Part shown: positions 17,621 through 28,248 of the stretch, one piece after another
Layout of the letters: each line of letters opens with the position of its first letter
Position numbering within the stretch: position 1 is the stretch's first letter
DNA from: Streptomyces sp. NBC_01283
GTDB lineage: Bacteria > Actinomycetota > Actinomycetes > Streptomycetales > Streptomycetaceae
Length of the DNA: 64,000 nt
NCBI RefSeq assembly: GCF_041435335.1
Contig: NZ_CP108430.1
Span: 7,405,001 to 7,469,000 of the forward strand
Reading direction: 5' to 3'
Notes under the pieces: model-generated
What the model saw: the letters and a program-made list of their open reading frames with translations, nothing else
Databases searched by the model: none
Told to the model about the DNA's origin: nothing
Position numbers and translations under genes: made by a program

Positions 17621-17655
17621 GGCCGCCGGGCGGGGCGGCTGCGAGGCTTGCCGCC

Positions 17656-18096
17656 ATGACCGACGCACCGCACACGCTGCCCGCCGGGTACGAGATGTCC
17701 ACCGACTCCGCCCGCCTCGATGCCGCCCGCGTCCATCAGTGGCTCTCCACGGACGCGTACTGGGCGAGGGGGAGATCCCGCGAGAAGCAGGACCGGGCGA
17801 TCGCCGGATCGCTCAACTTCGGGGTCTACGAGGCGGCTTCCGGCGAGCAGGTCGCGTACGCCCGCGTGGTCACGGACCACACGACCTTCGCCTGGCTCTG
17901 CGACGTGTACGTCGACCGGTCGGTGCGCGGCAAGGGCTTCGGGAGCGCGCTCGTGGCGGGGGTCAGGGACCACCTGGAGCCGTGCGGTCTGCGGCGAATT
18001 CTGCTGGCTACGGCCGATGCGCACGGGGTGTACGAGAAGGTCGGATTCAGCGCGCTCGAAGACCCGGAGAAGTGGATGGCGCTCGGCCGGCAGTAA
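17656..18096 (+). CDS. GNAT-family N-acetyltransferase
   Basis: A 146-residue GNAT. The acetyl-CoA-binding motif A is visible as VYVDRSVRGKGFGSALVAGV (about residues 92-111), with YEKVGFSALEDPEKWM near the C-terminus. The N-terminus (YEMSTDSARLDAARVHQWLS) resembles GNATs of the small YjgM-like group. ATG 17656 is chosen because homology begins there; the ribosome binding site is weak. It starts 35 bases after the MocR stop and could share its transcript. Confidence 0.87.
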   Translation: MTDAPHTLPAGYEMSTDSARLDAARVHQWLSTDAYWARGRSREKQDRAIAGSLNFGVYEAASGEQVAYARVVTDHTTFAWLCDVYVDRSVRGKGFGSALVAGVRDHLEPCGLRRILLATADAHGVYEKVGFSALEDPEKWMALGRQ

Positions 18097-18189
18097 GCGG
18101 TCCGCTTCGTGACATCCCGGGCGCGAGGGCTCCATACGTACCCTCGGCAAAGCCTTGACCTGCGCACCGGCGCGCTCCACGATCACCGC

Positions 18190-18795
18190 ATGCATGTTCG
18201 GGTCTCGCTCGTCGCCGCCGCGCGAAGCGGCTCGCTGCTCGCCGAGCGCTTCGAGGACGACCGCCCGCTCGACCGGGCTGGCTGGCACGAGGTGCAGCTC
18301 GCCGCGCCCGCGCTGCTGCCGCTGGGCGTGGCCGAGCTGCGCTACTGCTCGCCCACGCCCCGCAGCCGCGCCACCGGCGACGGCCTCGGCTTCGCGCCGC
18401 TGGCCCAGCCGGCTCTGCGGGACTGCGGCATGGGGCGCTGGCGCGGTCTGACCCTCGCCGATGTGACGGCGCGCGAGCCCGCCGCCGTCGACGCCTGGCT
18501 GCGCGACCCGCGCTCGGCGCCGCACGGCGGCGAGTCGCTCCTCGCGTTCATCTCGCGGATCGGCGGCTGGCTGGACACGCGCCCCGTCGGCGACGGCTCA
18601 CGGGTCCTCGCGGTGGCCGAACCCGCGGTGGTCCGTGCGGCGCTCGTCTACGCCCTGAAGGCGCCCCCGTCGACGTACTGGAACATCGACGTCCGCCCCC
18701 TGTCGACGGTCACCCTGACCGGTCACGGAGGCCGCTGGAACCTGCGCATCGCGGCCGAGGGCGAAGGGGCGGCGGCGAACGGTGGCGGCCGGTGA
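18190..18795 (+). CDS. histidine-phosphatase-like protein lacking the catalytic histidines
   Basis: A 201-residue protein with the overall pattern of the phosphoglycerate-mutase-like (histidine phosphatase) family: an opening strand, YCSPTPRSRATGDGLG (family ySSp..R..eTA), GMGRWRGLTLADV, HGGESLLAFISRIGGWL, and a late strand LAVAEPAVVRAAL. The normal RHG motif after strand 1 reads AARSG and the second catalytic His (usually sHg) reads AEPA, so both active-site histidines are missing. It is therefore probably a non-catalytic or repurposed member. Similar degenerate proteins are sometimes annotated CobC-like. Start ATG 18190. Confidence 0.72.
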   Translation: MHVRVSLVAAARSGSLLAERFEDDRPLDRAGWHEVQLAAPALLPLGVAELRYCSPTPRSRATGDGLGFAPLAQPALRDCGMGRWRGLTLADVTAREPAAVDAWLRDPRSAPHGGESLLAFISRIGGWLDTRPVGDGSRVLAVAEPAVVRAALVYALKAPPSTYWNIDVRPLSTVTLTGHGGRWNLRIAAEGEGAAANGGGR

Positions 18796-18855
18796 GCCCC
18801 GTGGCGCCCGAGGGGTTCCGCGCTGGGAGACGTGCCCCGGAAGCCGTGGGGATCG

Positions 18856-19377
18856 CTACCGGCCCTGACTTTCCGGGGACGGACGATGTGGCTGAGTCGT
18901 GTGCGGCGCTGTGGGGTCGCGTCGGGTGTACGCCGTCGTGAGGATCAGGTCCTTGGCGGGGCCCGCGACCCGCCACCGCATCCGCCAGCGCCACTCGTCG
19001 TACACCTCGAACTCGCCCCGGTAGAGGTCGAGCGCGCACGGATGGTCGGCGGTGTGCCTGCCGGTGCGCAGGTCCAGGTCGTGGAAGGGGCGGCCGTCGG
19101 CGAAGAGGACGCGCGCGGTGCCCGGTCCGTCGCCCGGCAGGAAGCGCAGGGTGCGTTCGGCGGGGCGAGGGGTGCCGCGCCAGGTGAAGGTGCCGGACTC
19201 GTGGTGCAGAAGGCCCCCGTCCCCGGACGCGGTGAACGCCGTCGTGCCGGAGAAGTGGCCCTCCGCGTTGCCCGCCACATCCCGCGCGGTCCGCTCCACC
19301 TGCCATGTCCCGGCCAGGTACGCCAGCACGTCCGGCACGCCGTGGAAGGCCTCGGCTGCTTCATCCGGAAAGGGCAT
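18856..19377 (-). CDS. DUF6314 family protein
   Basis: A 173-residue protein whose core (about 10-150) is a lipocalin-like beta-barrel pattern: LAYLAGTWQVERTARD, GHFSGTTAF, LHHESGTFTW, RVLFADGRPFHDLDL, YRGEFEVYDEWRWRMRWRVAGPAKDLIL. This matches DUF6314, of unknown function. The C-terminal ~20 residues are disordered. ATG at 19375-19377. It lies 61 bases downstream of the aldo/keto reductase on the same strand, so it may be co-transcribed. Confidence 0.72.
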   Translation of the reverse strand: MPFPDEAAEAFHGVPDVLAYLAGTWQVERTARDVAGNAEGHFSGTTAFTASGDGGLLHHESGTFTWRGTPRPAERTLRFLPGDGPGTARVLFADGRPFHDLDLRTGRHTADHPCALDLYRGEFEVYDEWRWRMRWRVAGPAKDLILTTAYTRRDPTAPHTTQPHRPSPESQGR

Positions 19378-19438
19378 GTCCGCAGGTTACGCGGCACCCG
19401 GCCCCGGCCCCCGGTCCCGCCCCCCTGTCCAGGGAGGT

Positions 19439-20425
19439 CTACTTGTCGACGAACCCGAGGCTGTTCTCGTCGTACCGGGTCCCGGCGACCGCGTCCGCGG
19501 GAGCCGCCGCGTCGATCGCCGCGAGCTCGTCGGCGGAGAGTTCGATGGCCAGCGCGCCCAGGTTCTCCGTGAGGTACTTCTCCCGGCGCGTGCCGGGGAT
19601 CGGCACCACATCGTCGCCGCGGTGCTGCACCCAGGCCAGGGCGAGCTGCCCCGCGGTGACGCCCTTCTCCTCGGCGAGCTTGTCGAGGGCGGCCACGATG
19701 GGCAGGTTCCGCTCCAGGTTCCCGTCGGCGAACCGCGGCTGCTCGCGCCGCATGTCCCCTTCCTGGAGACCGGCGACCGAGGTGTAGCGCCCGGTCAGGA
19801 AGCCGCGGCCGAGTGGCGAGAACGGCACGACGCCGATGCCGAGCTCCCGGCAGACCGGCGCGATCTCCGCCTCCAGGTCCCGCGTCCAGAGTGACCACTC
19901 GCTCTGCAGCGCTGCGATGGGATGCACCGCGTGCGCCCGCCGGATCGTCCGCGCGCTCGCCTCGGAGAGCCCGAGGTGACGTACCTTCCCGGCCTCGACG
20001 AGCTCGGCCATCGCGCCGACCGTCTCCTCGATGGGCACGTCCCGGTCGACGCGGTGCAGGTAGTACAGGTCGATGTGGTCGGTCCCGAGCCGCCGCAGCG
20101 AGGCGTCGCACGCCTCGCGTACGTACGCGGCGTCGCCCCTGATCCGCGTCGACTCGCCGAGGCGGTTGGTGAAGCCGAACTTCGTGGCGACGACGGCCTG
20201 CTCGCGCCGGCCGGCCAGCGCACGCCCGATCAGCTCTTCGTTGTGCCCCGCGCCGTAGAAGTCGGAGGTGTCGAGCAGGGTGACGCCGAGGTCGAGGGCG
20301 CGGTGGAGCGTCGCGATCGACTGCGCGTCGTCCGAGGTGCCGTAGGCGTGGCTCATCCCCATGCAGCCGAGCCCCTGCGCCGAGACGGTCAGTGCTCCGA
20401 GACGGCGGGTGGGAATGCTGGTCAT
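19439..20425 (-). CDS. aldo/keto reductase
   Basis: A 328-residue NADPH-dependent aldo/keto reductase of the TIM-barrel superfamily. The catalytic tetrad is visible as Asp and Tyr in [11 protein letters not shown], Lys in VATKFGF and His in LYYLHRVD. The cofactor loop [17 protein letters not shown] is near the C-terminus. Start ATG 20423-20425 follows a GGAGGTACC. The promoter upstream has a 19-bp spacer with a central palindrome, the signature of MerR-family control, implying induction by a stress or small molecule. Confidence 0.92.
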   Translation of the reverse strand: MTSIPTRRLGALTVSAQGLGCMGMSHAYGTSDDAQSIATLHRALDLGVTLLDTSDFYGAGHNEELIGRALAGRREQAVVATKFGFTNRLGESTRIRGDAAYVREACDASLRRLGTDHIDLYYLHRVDRDVPIEETVGAMAELVEAGKVRHLGLSEASARTIRRAHAVHPIAALQSEWSLWTRDLEAEIAPVCRELGIGVVPFSPLGRGFLTGRYTSVAGLQEGDMRREQPRFADGNLERNLPIVAALDKLAEEKGVTAGQLALAWVQHRGDDVVPIPGTRREKYLTENLGALAIELSADELAAIDAAAPADAVAGTRYDENSLGFVDK

Positions 20426-20476
20426 GCCGGTACCTCCAGGTGGAGCCGAATGCCCTTTTCAGGGCGGTCGGCTCCG

Positions 20477-20507
20477 ACCCTAGGAGTTGGAGTCGACTCC
20501 AAGTCAA
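20477..20507 (-). promoter_or_regulatory. MerR-type promoter/operator of the aldo/keto reductase gene
   Basis: On the minus strand TTGACT (-35, 20502-20507) and TAGGGT (-10, 20477-20482) are separated by 19 bases. The perfect palindrome TTGGAGTCGACTCCAA (20487-20502) sits in the spacer. An overlong 19-bp spacer with a central dyad is the hallmark of promoters activated by MerR-family proteins. It is located about 55 bases upstream of the reductase start. Confidence 0.75.
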
Positions 20508-20556
20508 GCCATTTCCACGGGCGTTGAGCCTGGCGTTGAGGCCGACGACGCGGCGG

Positions 20557-21030
20557 TCACTTCCCGTCCGCCGCCGCGTACAGCGCCGCCACGTCGAGCT
20601 TCCTCATGCCGAGCATGGCCGTCATGGCGCGCTGCGCCCGTCCCTGGTCGGGGTCGGACATCAGCTCGCCCATGGCGGCGGGGACGACCTGCCAGGAGAG
20701 GCCGAACTTGTCCTTGAGCCAGCCGCAGGGGCCCTCCTCGCCGCCCTCGGAGAGCTTCGTCCAGTAGTGGTCGACCTCCTCCTGGTCGGCGCAGTCGATC
20801 GTGAAGGAGACCGCTTCGTTGAAGGTGAACTGGGGGCCGCCGTTGAGCGCCAGGAACTGCTGGCCGTCGAGCTCGAACTCGACGGTGAGCACGGTCCCGG
20901 CGGGCCGCGGCCCGGCCTCGCCGTAGTAGGAGACGTTCGTGATCTTCGAGTTCGGGAACACCGAGACGTAGAACGTGGCGGCGTCCTCGCCCTGCTCGTC
21001 GAACCAGAGGCTGGGCGTGATCCGGGGCAT
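20557..21030 (-). CDS. VOC-family protein (PhnB/3-dmu-9_3-mt type)
   Basis: A 157-residue member of the vicinal-oxygen-chelate superfamily, subgroup annotated PhnB or 3-demethylubiquinone-9 3-methyltransferase-like. Motifs: ITPSLWFDEQGEDAATFYVSVFPNS at the start (read in pieces: SLWFDEQGEDAATFY, VFPNSKI), FLALNGGPQFTFNEAVSF and the C-terminal DKFGLSWQVVPAAM. The methyltransferase name is historical and enzymatic role is unproven. ATG 21028-21030 with AGGAGAG upstream. It is oriented with, but separated from, the MerR-HEAT operon by a weak hairpin. Confidence 0.88.
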   Translation of the reverse strand: MPRITPSLWFDEQGEDAATFYVSVFPNSKITNVSYYGEAGPRPAGTVLTVEFELDGQQFLALNGGPQFTFNEAVSFTIDCADQEEVDHYWTKLSEGGEEGPCGWLKDKFGLSWQVVPAAMGELMSDPDQGRAQRAMTAMLGMRKLDVAALYAAADGK

Positions 21031-21134
21031 GAGTCTCTCCTGTCGTACGGCGTGGTGTGCGTCTGCCTCTATTGACCCTTGCCGCCGCGCGAACTCATCG
21101 CCGGCCGAGACCGATCGGCCGAGTATTTCCCCTA

Positions 21135-21150
21135 GGCCGCTTATGCGGCC
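21135..21150 (-). terminator. weak terminator candidate after the MerR-HEAT operon
   Basis: A GGCCGC-TTAT-GCGGCC hairpin 17 bases beyond the MerR stop (minus strand), flanked by short C/G runs. Modest stability; no T-run. Confidence 0.4.
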
Positions 21151-21166
21151 CCCGGGGCACGGTCCG

Positions 21167-22171
21167 TCATCGTGCGTCGCGCAGCTGAAGGAGGTAGGCC
21201 GCGGTCAGCGCGACGGCACGGTCCGCGTCGTGCGACAGCTCCACGAGGGCACCGGACGCCCTCGCCCCCGGGATGCCCGCAAGCGCCTGGGTCAGCCGTC
21301 CGCGTGCGGGTGCTCCGGTGGTGTCGTGGGTCAGGCGGTCGACGAGCCTCGTCGCGATCCGGTCCGCCATCGCGGTGTCGCTCGCCAGCACGCTCAGCGC
21401 ATCGGCCGCGTCGGTGTCGTTCCTTCCCTCCACGATCATGTCGACGAGCATCGGGACCGCATCGGCCACCCCACGCGCCCCGAGCGTCAGAGCCGCGCAC
21501 CCGCGGACCACGACGTCGGGGTTCGCGAGGGCATCCCGCAGATGCGCGGCGGCGGCCCCGCCGGGCATCTCGGCGAGGGACCGGACGGCACGTTCCCGTA
21601 CCTCGGCCGCCGGTGAGTCGAGGGCCTTGGCCAGCAGAGCCGTGCCGCGGTCGCCCGATCGCGCCAGCGCCCATCGGAGGGCCCCCGCGACGTTCGGATC
21701 CCGCTCGCTCAGTGCCGCCTCGACCAGGGCGTCCACCGGCACCGGAACCTCGTCGACGGAGGCCAGGGCCGCGCGCTGGCGCGCGTCGGCGCTCTTGGAT
21801 CCCAGTGCCTGGAGGAGCGCCACGACCTGGAGGACGTCCTCCCAGCCGGCGGGGTCCGCGGCATCGATCCGGCGCAGTCGCGTGAGCAGCTCGGTCTCCG
21901 CCGCGATGCGCTCGCGCGTCTGACGGATGAGGTCGTCGACGAGCGCGGAGGGCGTGCAGCCGGGATCGTCGAGCGCGCGTCCGATCTCGCGCAGCGACAG
22001 ACCCAGTGACCGCAGGCTCTCGATCTGGAAGATCTGCCGGATGTCCGCCGCGGAGTACTCCCGGTAGCCGGAGCCGGTACGGCCCGAGGGGCGCACCAGT
22101 CCGAGCGACTCGTAGTGCCGGAGCATGCGGGCACTGACCCCGGACCGTCGCGCCACCTCACCGATCAACAC
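21167..22171 (-). CDS. MerR-family regulator with C-terminal HEAT repeats
   Basis: A 334-residue protein. The N-terminal MerR winged helix is complete (MLIGEVARRSGVSARMLRHY, GYREYSAADIRQIFQIE), followed by a coiled-coil helix (about 80-115) and then a ~200-residue array of HEAT-like helical repeats (PNVAGALRWALARSGD, AAEVRERAVRSLAEMPG, DVVVRGCAALTLGARG). HEAT arrays usually bind proteins, so this is an unusual effector domain for MerR. It begins 3 bases after the HEAT gene stop and is co-transcribed with it. A matching 19-bp-spacer promoter upstream suggests autoregulation. Confidence 0.9.
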   Translation of the reverse strand: MLIGEVARRSGVSARMLRHYESLGLVRPSGRTGSGYREYSAADIRQIFQIESLRSLGLSLREIGRALDDPGCTPSALVDDLIRQTRERIAAETELLTRLRRIDAADPAGWEDVLQVVALLQALGSKSADARQRAALASVDEVPVPVDALVEAALSERDPNVAGALRWALARSGDRGTALLAKALDSPAAEVRERAVRSLAEMPGGAAAAHLRDALANPDVVVRGCAALTLGARGVADAVPMLVDMIVEGRNDTDAADALSVLASDTAMADRIATRLVDRLTHDTTGAPARGRLTQALAGIPGARASGALVELSHDADRAVALTAAYLLQLRDAR

Positions 22172-22174
22172 GCC

Positions 22175-22858
22175 CTATCGTCCCTCCTGGCCGGACCCGT
22201 CGAGGGCCACGACGCGCTTCGCCTCCTCGATCGCGGCCTCGAACCCGGCGTCGGGGTCGCGCAGCAGCCGCTGGGTGGCGAGCGCGTGCGTGCGCACGCG
22301 TGGCTCAGGGTCCTTCGCCGCGGCGAGCAGGGCCGGCGCGATCACGTCTCCCAGGGCGACCAGCGCCCGGCTGAGACTCAGCCGCGTCTCCCGCCCACCG
22401 CGCCCGAGCTGCGTCGCAAGCACCGTGGCCAGCGCACCCTCCTCGCCCTCCGGCACGAGGACGACCGCGGCCCGCCAGGCGCTGCGCGCCACCTCGTCGT
22501 CGGCGTCGGACAGGAGCGCGGGCGTGATCGCCGGCCACGCCCGCCGGTCCCCGATCTTGGACAGCGTGTGCAGCGCCTGACTCCGTGCCTGCACCCCCTC
22601 CGAGCGGACCTCGCGGAGCAGCCGGGGAAGCGTCATGGACACCGGGTGGCGGGTGAGCGCCCACGTCAGCATGTCGCGGACGAAGAACTCGGGCTCGACC
22701 GCGCAGCGCTCGACGAGCCTGTCGACGAAGCACGGGCCGGGCGTCGTGCCGACCTCCAGGGCGGCCCGCAGCCGCACGGACGAATGATCGTCCGCCAACC
22801 CCTGAAGCAGCCCCTCCAGCGCTCGTACCGCATCCGTGTCCTGTCGCGTGATCGTCAT
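22175..22858 (-). CDS. HEAT-repeat protein, partner of MerR regulator
   Basis: A 227-residue protein made almost entirely of HEAT-like helical pairs: DDHSSVRLRAALEVG, EFFVRDMLTWALTRHPVS, GVQARSQALHTLSKIGDRR, DDEVARSAWRAAVVLVPEG, PEPRVRTHALATQRLLRDP. DMLTWALTRHP is a recurring element in bacterial HEAT proteins of this type. ATG 22856-22858 follows GGGAGGTGG; the longer frame upstream would include the promoter. It is the first gene of a two-gene operon with the MerR-HEAT regulator, so the two proteins may form a complex. Function unknown. Confidence 0.85.
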   Translation of the reverse strand: MTITRQDTDAVRALEGLLQGLADDHSSVRLRAALEVGTTPGPCFVDRLVERCAVEPEFFVRDMLTWALTRHPVSMTLPRLLREVRSEGVQARSQALHTLSKIGDRRAWPAITPALLSDADDEVARSAWRAAVVLVPEGEEGALATVLATQLGRGGRETRLSLSRALVALGDVIAPALLAAAKDPEPRVRTHALATQRLLRDPDAGFEAAIEEAKRVVALDGSGQEGR

Positions 22859-22880
22859 CGAGACCACCTCCCTGGCGAGC

Positions 22881-22911
22881 AGTGAAGACCTTGACACGGT
22901 GACAAGGTCAA
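22881..22911 (-). promoter_or_regulatory. MerR-type promoter of the HEAT-MerR operon
   Basis: Minus-strand TTGACC (22906-22911) and TTCACT (22881-22886) are 19 bases apart, and a near-perfect dyad GACCTTGACAC-G-GTGACAAGGTC (22887-22909, one mismatch per arm) fills the spacer. This is the geometry bound by MerR-family activators, so the operon's own MerR is the natural candidate. Transcription would start about 16 bases before the ribosome binding site region. Confidence 0.75.
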
Positions 22912-22936
22912 CCCGGGAGGCCGCACCGGAACCTCG

Positions 22937-22970
22937 TTGCATAAAACTGCGCTGATACGTATAGTCATGC
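22937..22970 (+). promoter_or_regulatory. argC promoter with ARG-box-like sequence
   Basis: TTGCAT (22937-22942) and TATAGT (22960-22965) are 17 bases apart, one of the clearest sigma-70-type promoters in the window. The TTGCATAAAA and TAGTCATGC segments resemble half-sites of actinobacterial ARG boxes bound by ArgR, and they overlap the promoter, consistent with arginine repression. The exact operator boundary is inferred. Confidence 0.65.
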
Positions 22971-22977
22971 CATCTAG

Positions 22978-25165
<2,188 letters not shown>

Positions 25166-25169
<4 letters not shown>

Positions 25170-26107
25170 GCGGCAACACGAGCGGCAACACGAGCGGCAA
25201 TCCGACCGCGCGGAAGCACACCGCGCTCCCCAAGGCACAGATCCTCATCGAGGCGCTGCCCTGGCTGACCCGGCACCGCGGCAAGACCGTCGTCATCAAG
25301 TTCGGCGGCAACGCCATGGTCGACGAGGAGCTGAAGGCGGCCTTCGCGCAGGACGTCGTGTTCCTGCACCACGCGGGCCTCAGGCCCGTCGTCGTGCACG
25401 GCGGCGGACCGCAGATCAGCGCGGCTCTGGACCGGCACGGCATCGTCAGCGAGTTCAAGGCAGGCCTGCGGGTCACCACCGAGGACGCCATGGACGTCGT
25501 ACGCATGGTGCTCGCGGGCCAGGTCCAGCGCGAGCTCGTCGGGCTGCTCAACCAGCACGGCCCGCTCGCCGTCGGCCTCACCGGCGAGGACGCGCACACC
25601 ATCACCGCCACCAAGCATCAGCCCCGCATCGAGGGCGAGTTGGTCGACATCGGCCGCGTCGGCGAGATCACCGAGATCGACACCGGCGCCATCGAGGCCC
25701 TGCTCGCCGACGGCCGTATCCCGGTCGTCAGCTCGATCGCCCGTTCCCAGGATGACGGACATGTCTACAACGTCAATGCTGATACGGCGGCTGCGGCACT
25801 TGCGGCTGCGCTGGACGCAGAGACCCTGATGGTCCTCACGGACGTCGAGGGGCTCTACGAGGACTGGCCGAACAGCGACGAGGTGATCAGCCGCCTGACC
25901 GCGAAGGAGCTGGAGAAGCTCCTTCCCGAGCTGGCCAGCGGCATGGTCCCCAAGATGGAGGGCTGTCTGCACGCCGTGCGCAACGGCGTCGAGACGGCCC
26001 GCGTGATCGACGGCCGGGTCCAGCACTCGATCCTGCTGGAGATCTTCACCGACGAGGGCATCGGCACGATGGTCGTGCCCGACGCAGAGGGGGATGTGCG
26101 GTCGTGA
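25166..26107 (+). CDS. argB: N-acetylglutamate kinase
   Basis: A 313-residue amino-acid kinase that phosphorylates N-acetylglutamate, usually the arginine-inhibited step. Motifs: [61 protein letters not shown] and [16 protein letters not shown]. The N-terminus is unusual: an [12 protein letters not shown] run encoded by a 12-base tandem repeat precedes the conserved core at about residue 17. ATG 25166 overlaps the argJ stop (ATGA); the end overlaps argD (GTGA). Confidence 0.97.
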
Positions 26108-27312
26108 CGGGAAACCAGGAACTGACCCGGCGCTGGCAGGACGCGCTGATGGACAACTACGGCACGCCGAAGCTGCCCCTCGTCCGCGGCGCGGGCAGCA
26201 AGCTGTGGGACGCCGACGGCACGGAATACGTCGACTTCGTCGGCGGCATCGCGGTCAACGCGCTCGGCCACGCCCACCCGGCGGTCGTCGAGGCGGTCAG
26301 CACCCAGATCGCCTCCCTCGGCCACGTCTCGAACCTCTTCGTCGCCGAGCCGCCGGTCGCCCTTGCCGAGCGGCTGCTCCAGCTCTTCGGCCGTCCGGGC
26401 CGGGTGTACTTCTGCAACTCCGGTGCCGAGGCCAACGAAGGCGCCTTCAAGATCGGCCGGCTGACCGGGCGTGCGCACATGGTCGCCACCGAGGGCGGCT
26501 TCCACGGCCGGACCATGGGGGCACTCGCGCTCACCGGCCAGCCCGCCAAGCAGGAGCCGTTCCTGCCGCTGCCCGGCGACGTCACGCATGTCCCGTACGG
26601 CGACGTAGCGGCCCTGCGGGCGGCGGTCACCGAAGAGACCGCCCTGGTCGTCATCGAGCCCATCCAGGGCGAGAACGGCGTGATCGTGCCGCCCGCGGGC
26701 TACCTCAAGGCAGCCCGCGAGATCACCGCGGCCACCGGGACCCTCCTCGTCCTCGACGAGGTACAGACCGGAATCGGCCGTACCGGCCACTGGTTCGAGT
26801 ACCTCGCGCACGAGGGCGTGGAGCCCGACGTCGTCACGCTCGCGAAGGGTCTCGGCGGTGGCCTGCCGCTCGGCGCGACGGTCGCGTTCGGCGCGGCGGC
26901 GGAACTCTTCAAACCCGGTCACCACGGAACGACGTTCGGCGGGAACCCGGTGGCATGCGCGGCGGGGCTCGCCGTACTCGACACGATCGAGGCGGACGGG
27001 CTCCTGGAGAACGTGAAGCGGGCGAGCGAGAAGCTGCGTGGCGGAATCGAGTCACTCGGCCACCCGCTCGTGGGCCATGTCCGGGGAGCGGGCCTGCTGC
27101 TGGGTATCGTGCTCACCGAGCCGCTCGCGCCCCAGGCGCAGCAGGCGGCTCAGGACGCCGGCTTCCTGGTGAACGTGCCCGCCCCCGATGTCGTACGGCT
27201 GATGCCACCGCTGAACGTGCGCGACGACGAGGTGGACGCGTTCCTGCGGGCCCTGCCCGGCGTGCTTGACCAGGCCACCGCGGCCGACGGGGACGGACGA
27301 TCCGGAGAATGA
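26104..27312 (+). CDS. argD: acetylornithine aminotransferase
   Basis: A 402-residue class III PLP aminotransferase that converts N-acetylglutamate semialdehyde to N-acetylornithine. Motifs: [68 protein letters not shown] and the PLP lysine in [14 protein letters not shown] (about residue 250). GTG 26104 overlaps the argB stop. argR follows seven bases after the stop, so the operon is argCJBDR. Confidence 0.97.
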   Translation: MTGNQELTRRWQDALMDNYGTPKLPLVRGAGSKLWDADGTEYVDFVGGIAVNALGHAHPAVVEAVSTQIASLGHVSNLFVAEPPVALAERLLQLFGRPGRVYFCNSGAEANEGAFKIGRLTGRAHMVATEGGFHGRTMGALALTGQPAKQEPFLPLPGDVTHVPYGDVAALRAAVTEETALVVIEPIQGENGVIVPPAGYLKAAREITAATGTLLVLDEVQTGIGRTGHWFEYLAHEGVEPDVVTLAKGLGGGLPLGATVAFGAAAELFKPGHHGTTFGGNPVACAAGLAVLDTIEADGLLENVKRASEKLRGGIESLGHPLVGHVRGAGLLLGIVLTEPLAPQAQQAAQDAGFLVNVPAPDVVRLMPPLNVRDDEVDAFLRALPGVLDQATAADGDGRSGE

Positions 27313-27319
27313 GACGACG

Positions 27320-27874
27320 ATGAGCCAGGCGCAAGGCAACGAGCACGCGGAACACCCGGATCACGCCGGGCCCGCCGTGCCGCAGACCCGCACCGCACGC
27401 CACCGCCGGATCGTGGACATCCTCAACCGGCAGCCGGTCCGCTCCCAGAGCCAGCTCGCGAAGCTGCTCGCCGACGACGGCCTCACGGTCACCCAGGCGA
27501 CGCTCTCGCGGGACCTGGACGAGTTGAACGCGGTGAAGATCCGCAATGCCGAGGGCGACCTCATCTACGCGGTGCCCAGCGAGGGCGGCTTCCGCACGCC
27601 ACGGGCGCCGCTGGGGGAGTCCGCCAAGGAGGAGCGGATGCGCCGCCTCTCCGCGGAACTCCTGATCTCCGCGGAGGCCTCGGCCAACCTGGTCGTCGTG
27701 CGCACCCCGCCGGGCGCGGCCCAGTTCCTCGCCTCGGCGATCGACCAGGCGGAGCTGCACGACATCCTGGGCACGATCGCGGGCGACGACACCCTGATGC
27801 TGATCAGCCGGGAGGCCACGGGAGGCCAGGCGCTGGCGGACCACTTGCTGCGCCTGGCTTCGAACGAGCACTGA
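27320..27874 (+). CDS. argR: arginine repressor
   Basis: A 184-residue ArgR with an N-terminal extension of about 28 residues, a winged helix ([40 protein letters not shown]) and the C-terminal hexamerisation/arginine-binding domain ([36 protein letters not shown]). The Asp pair in GTIAGDDT contacts arginine in the family. ATG 27320 is preceded by GGAGAATGAG. It probably represses argC and argH through ARG boxes. Its stop adjoins a broken GntR gene on the other strand. Confidence 0.95.
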   Translation: MSQAQGNEHAEHPDHAGPAVPQTRTARHRRIVDILNRQPVRSQSQLAKLLADDGLTVTQATLSRDLDELNAVKIRNAEGDLIYAVPSEGGFRTPRAPLGESAKEERMRRLSAELLISAEASANLVVVRTPPGAAQFLASAIDQAELHDILGTIAGDDTLMLISREATGGQALADHLLRLASNEH

Positions 27875-27876
27875 CC

Positions 27877-28162
27877 GACCGCGGGACCCCGGGCGCCGCC
27901 CTGCCACCGGCTTCGGCGAGCGCCCGGGTCCAGCCGAGCTGCTGGTCGAGCGGGGTCCCGTCGAACGTGACGATCGAACCGATCCCGGCGTGCGTCTCGA
28001 TGAACCCCTGCTCGCCGAGCGCGCTCAGCGCCTGCCGCACGGTGGTGCGACTGACCCCGAACCGCTCCCGCAGGGCGTGTTCGCCGGGGAGACGGCTGCC
28101 GTCGGCGTGCACCCCGGCGCGGATCTCGTCGGCGAGTACGTGCGCGACGCGATGATGCTCAT
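27877..28162 (-). pseudogene. truncated, frameshifted GntR-family regulator
   Basis: A minus-strand frame reads HHRVAHVLADEIRAG, SRLPGEHALRERFGVSRTTV and RQALSALGEQGFIETHAG, a clear GntR winged helix, then FDGTPLDQQLGWTRALAEAG, the beginning of the linker to a UTRA domain. After this the sequence becomes unrelated and stops, so about 150 C-terminal residues are missing. At the 5' end the frame has no ATG, GTG or TTG before a TAG. An ATG at 28160-28162 lies one base out of frame, as if a single base was lost just after the start codon. It probably once regulated the adjacent transporter. Confidence 0.7.
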
Positions 28163-28248
28163 GAACCTGTCCAGGTATGTCCAGAAGGTAAGCGGAGCTG
28201 ATCCGTCCCGTCTATGGCCGCCGGAAGATTCTTTGCGGAGGCGGGCGG

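Noticed and set aside
27804..28112. Functional GntR regulator from an in-frame ATG at 28112
   Set aside because: That start lies inside the winged helix, the C-terminal ligand domain is missing and the end runs antisense into argR, so I called it a pseudogene.
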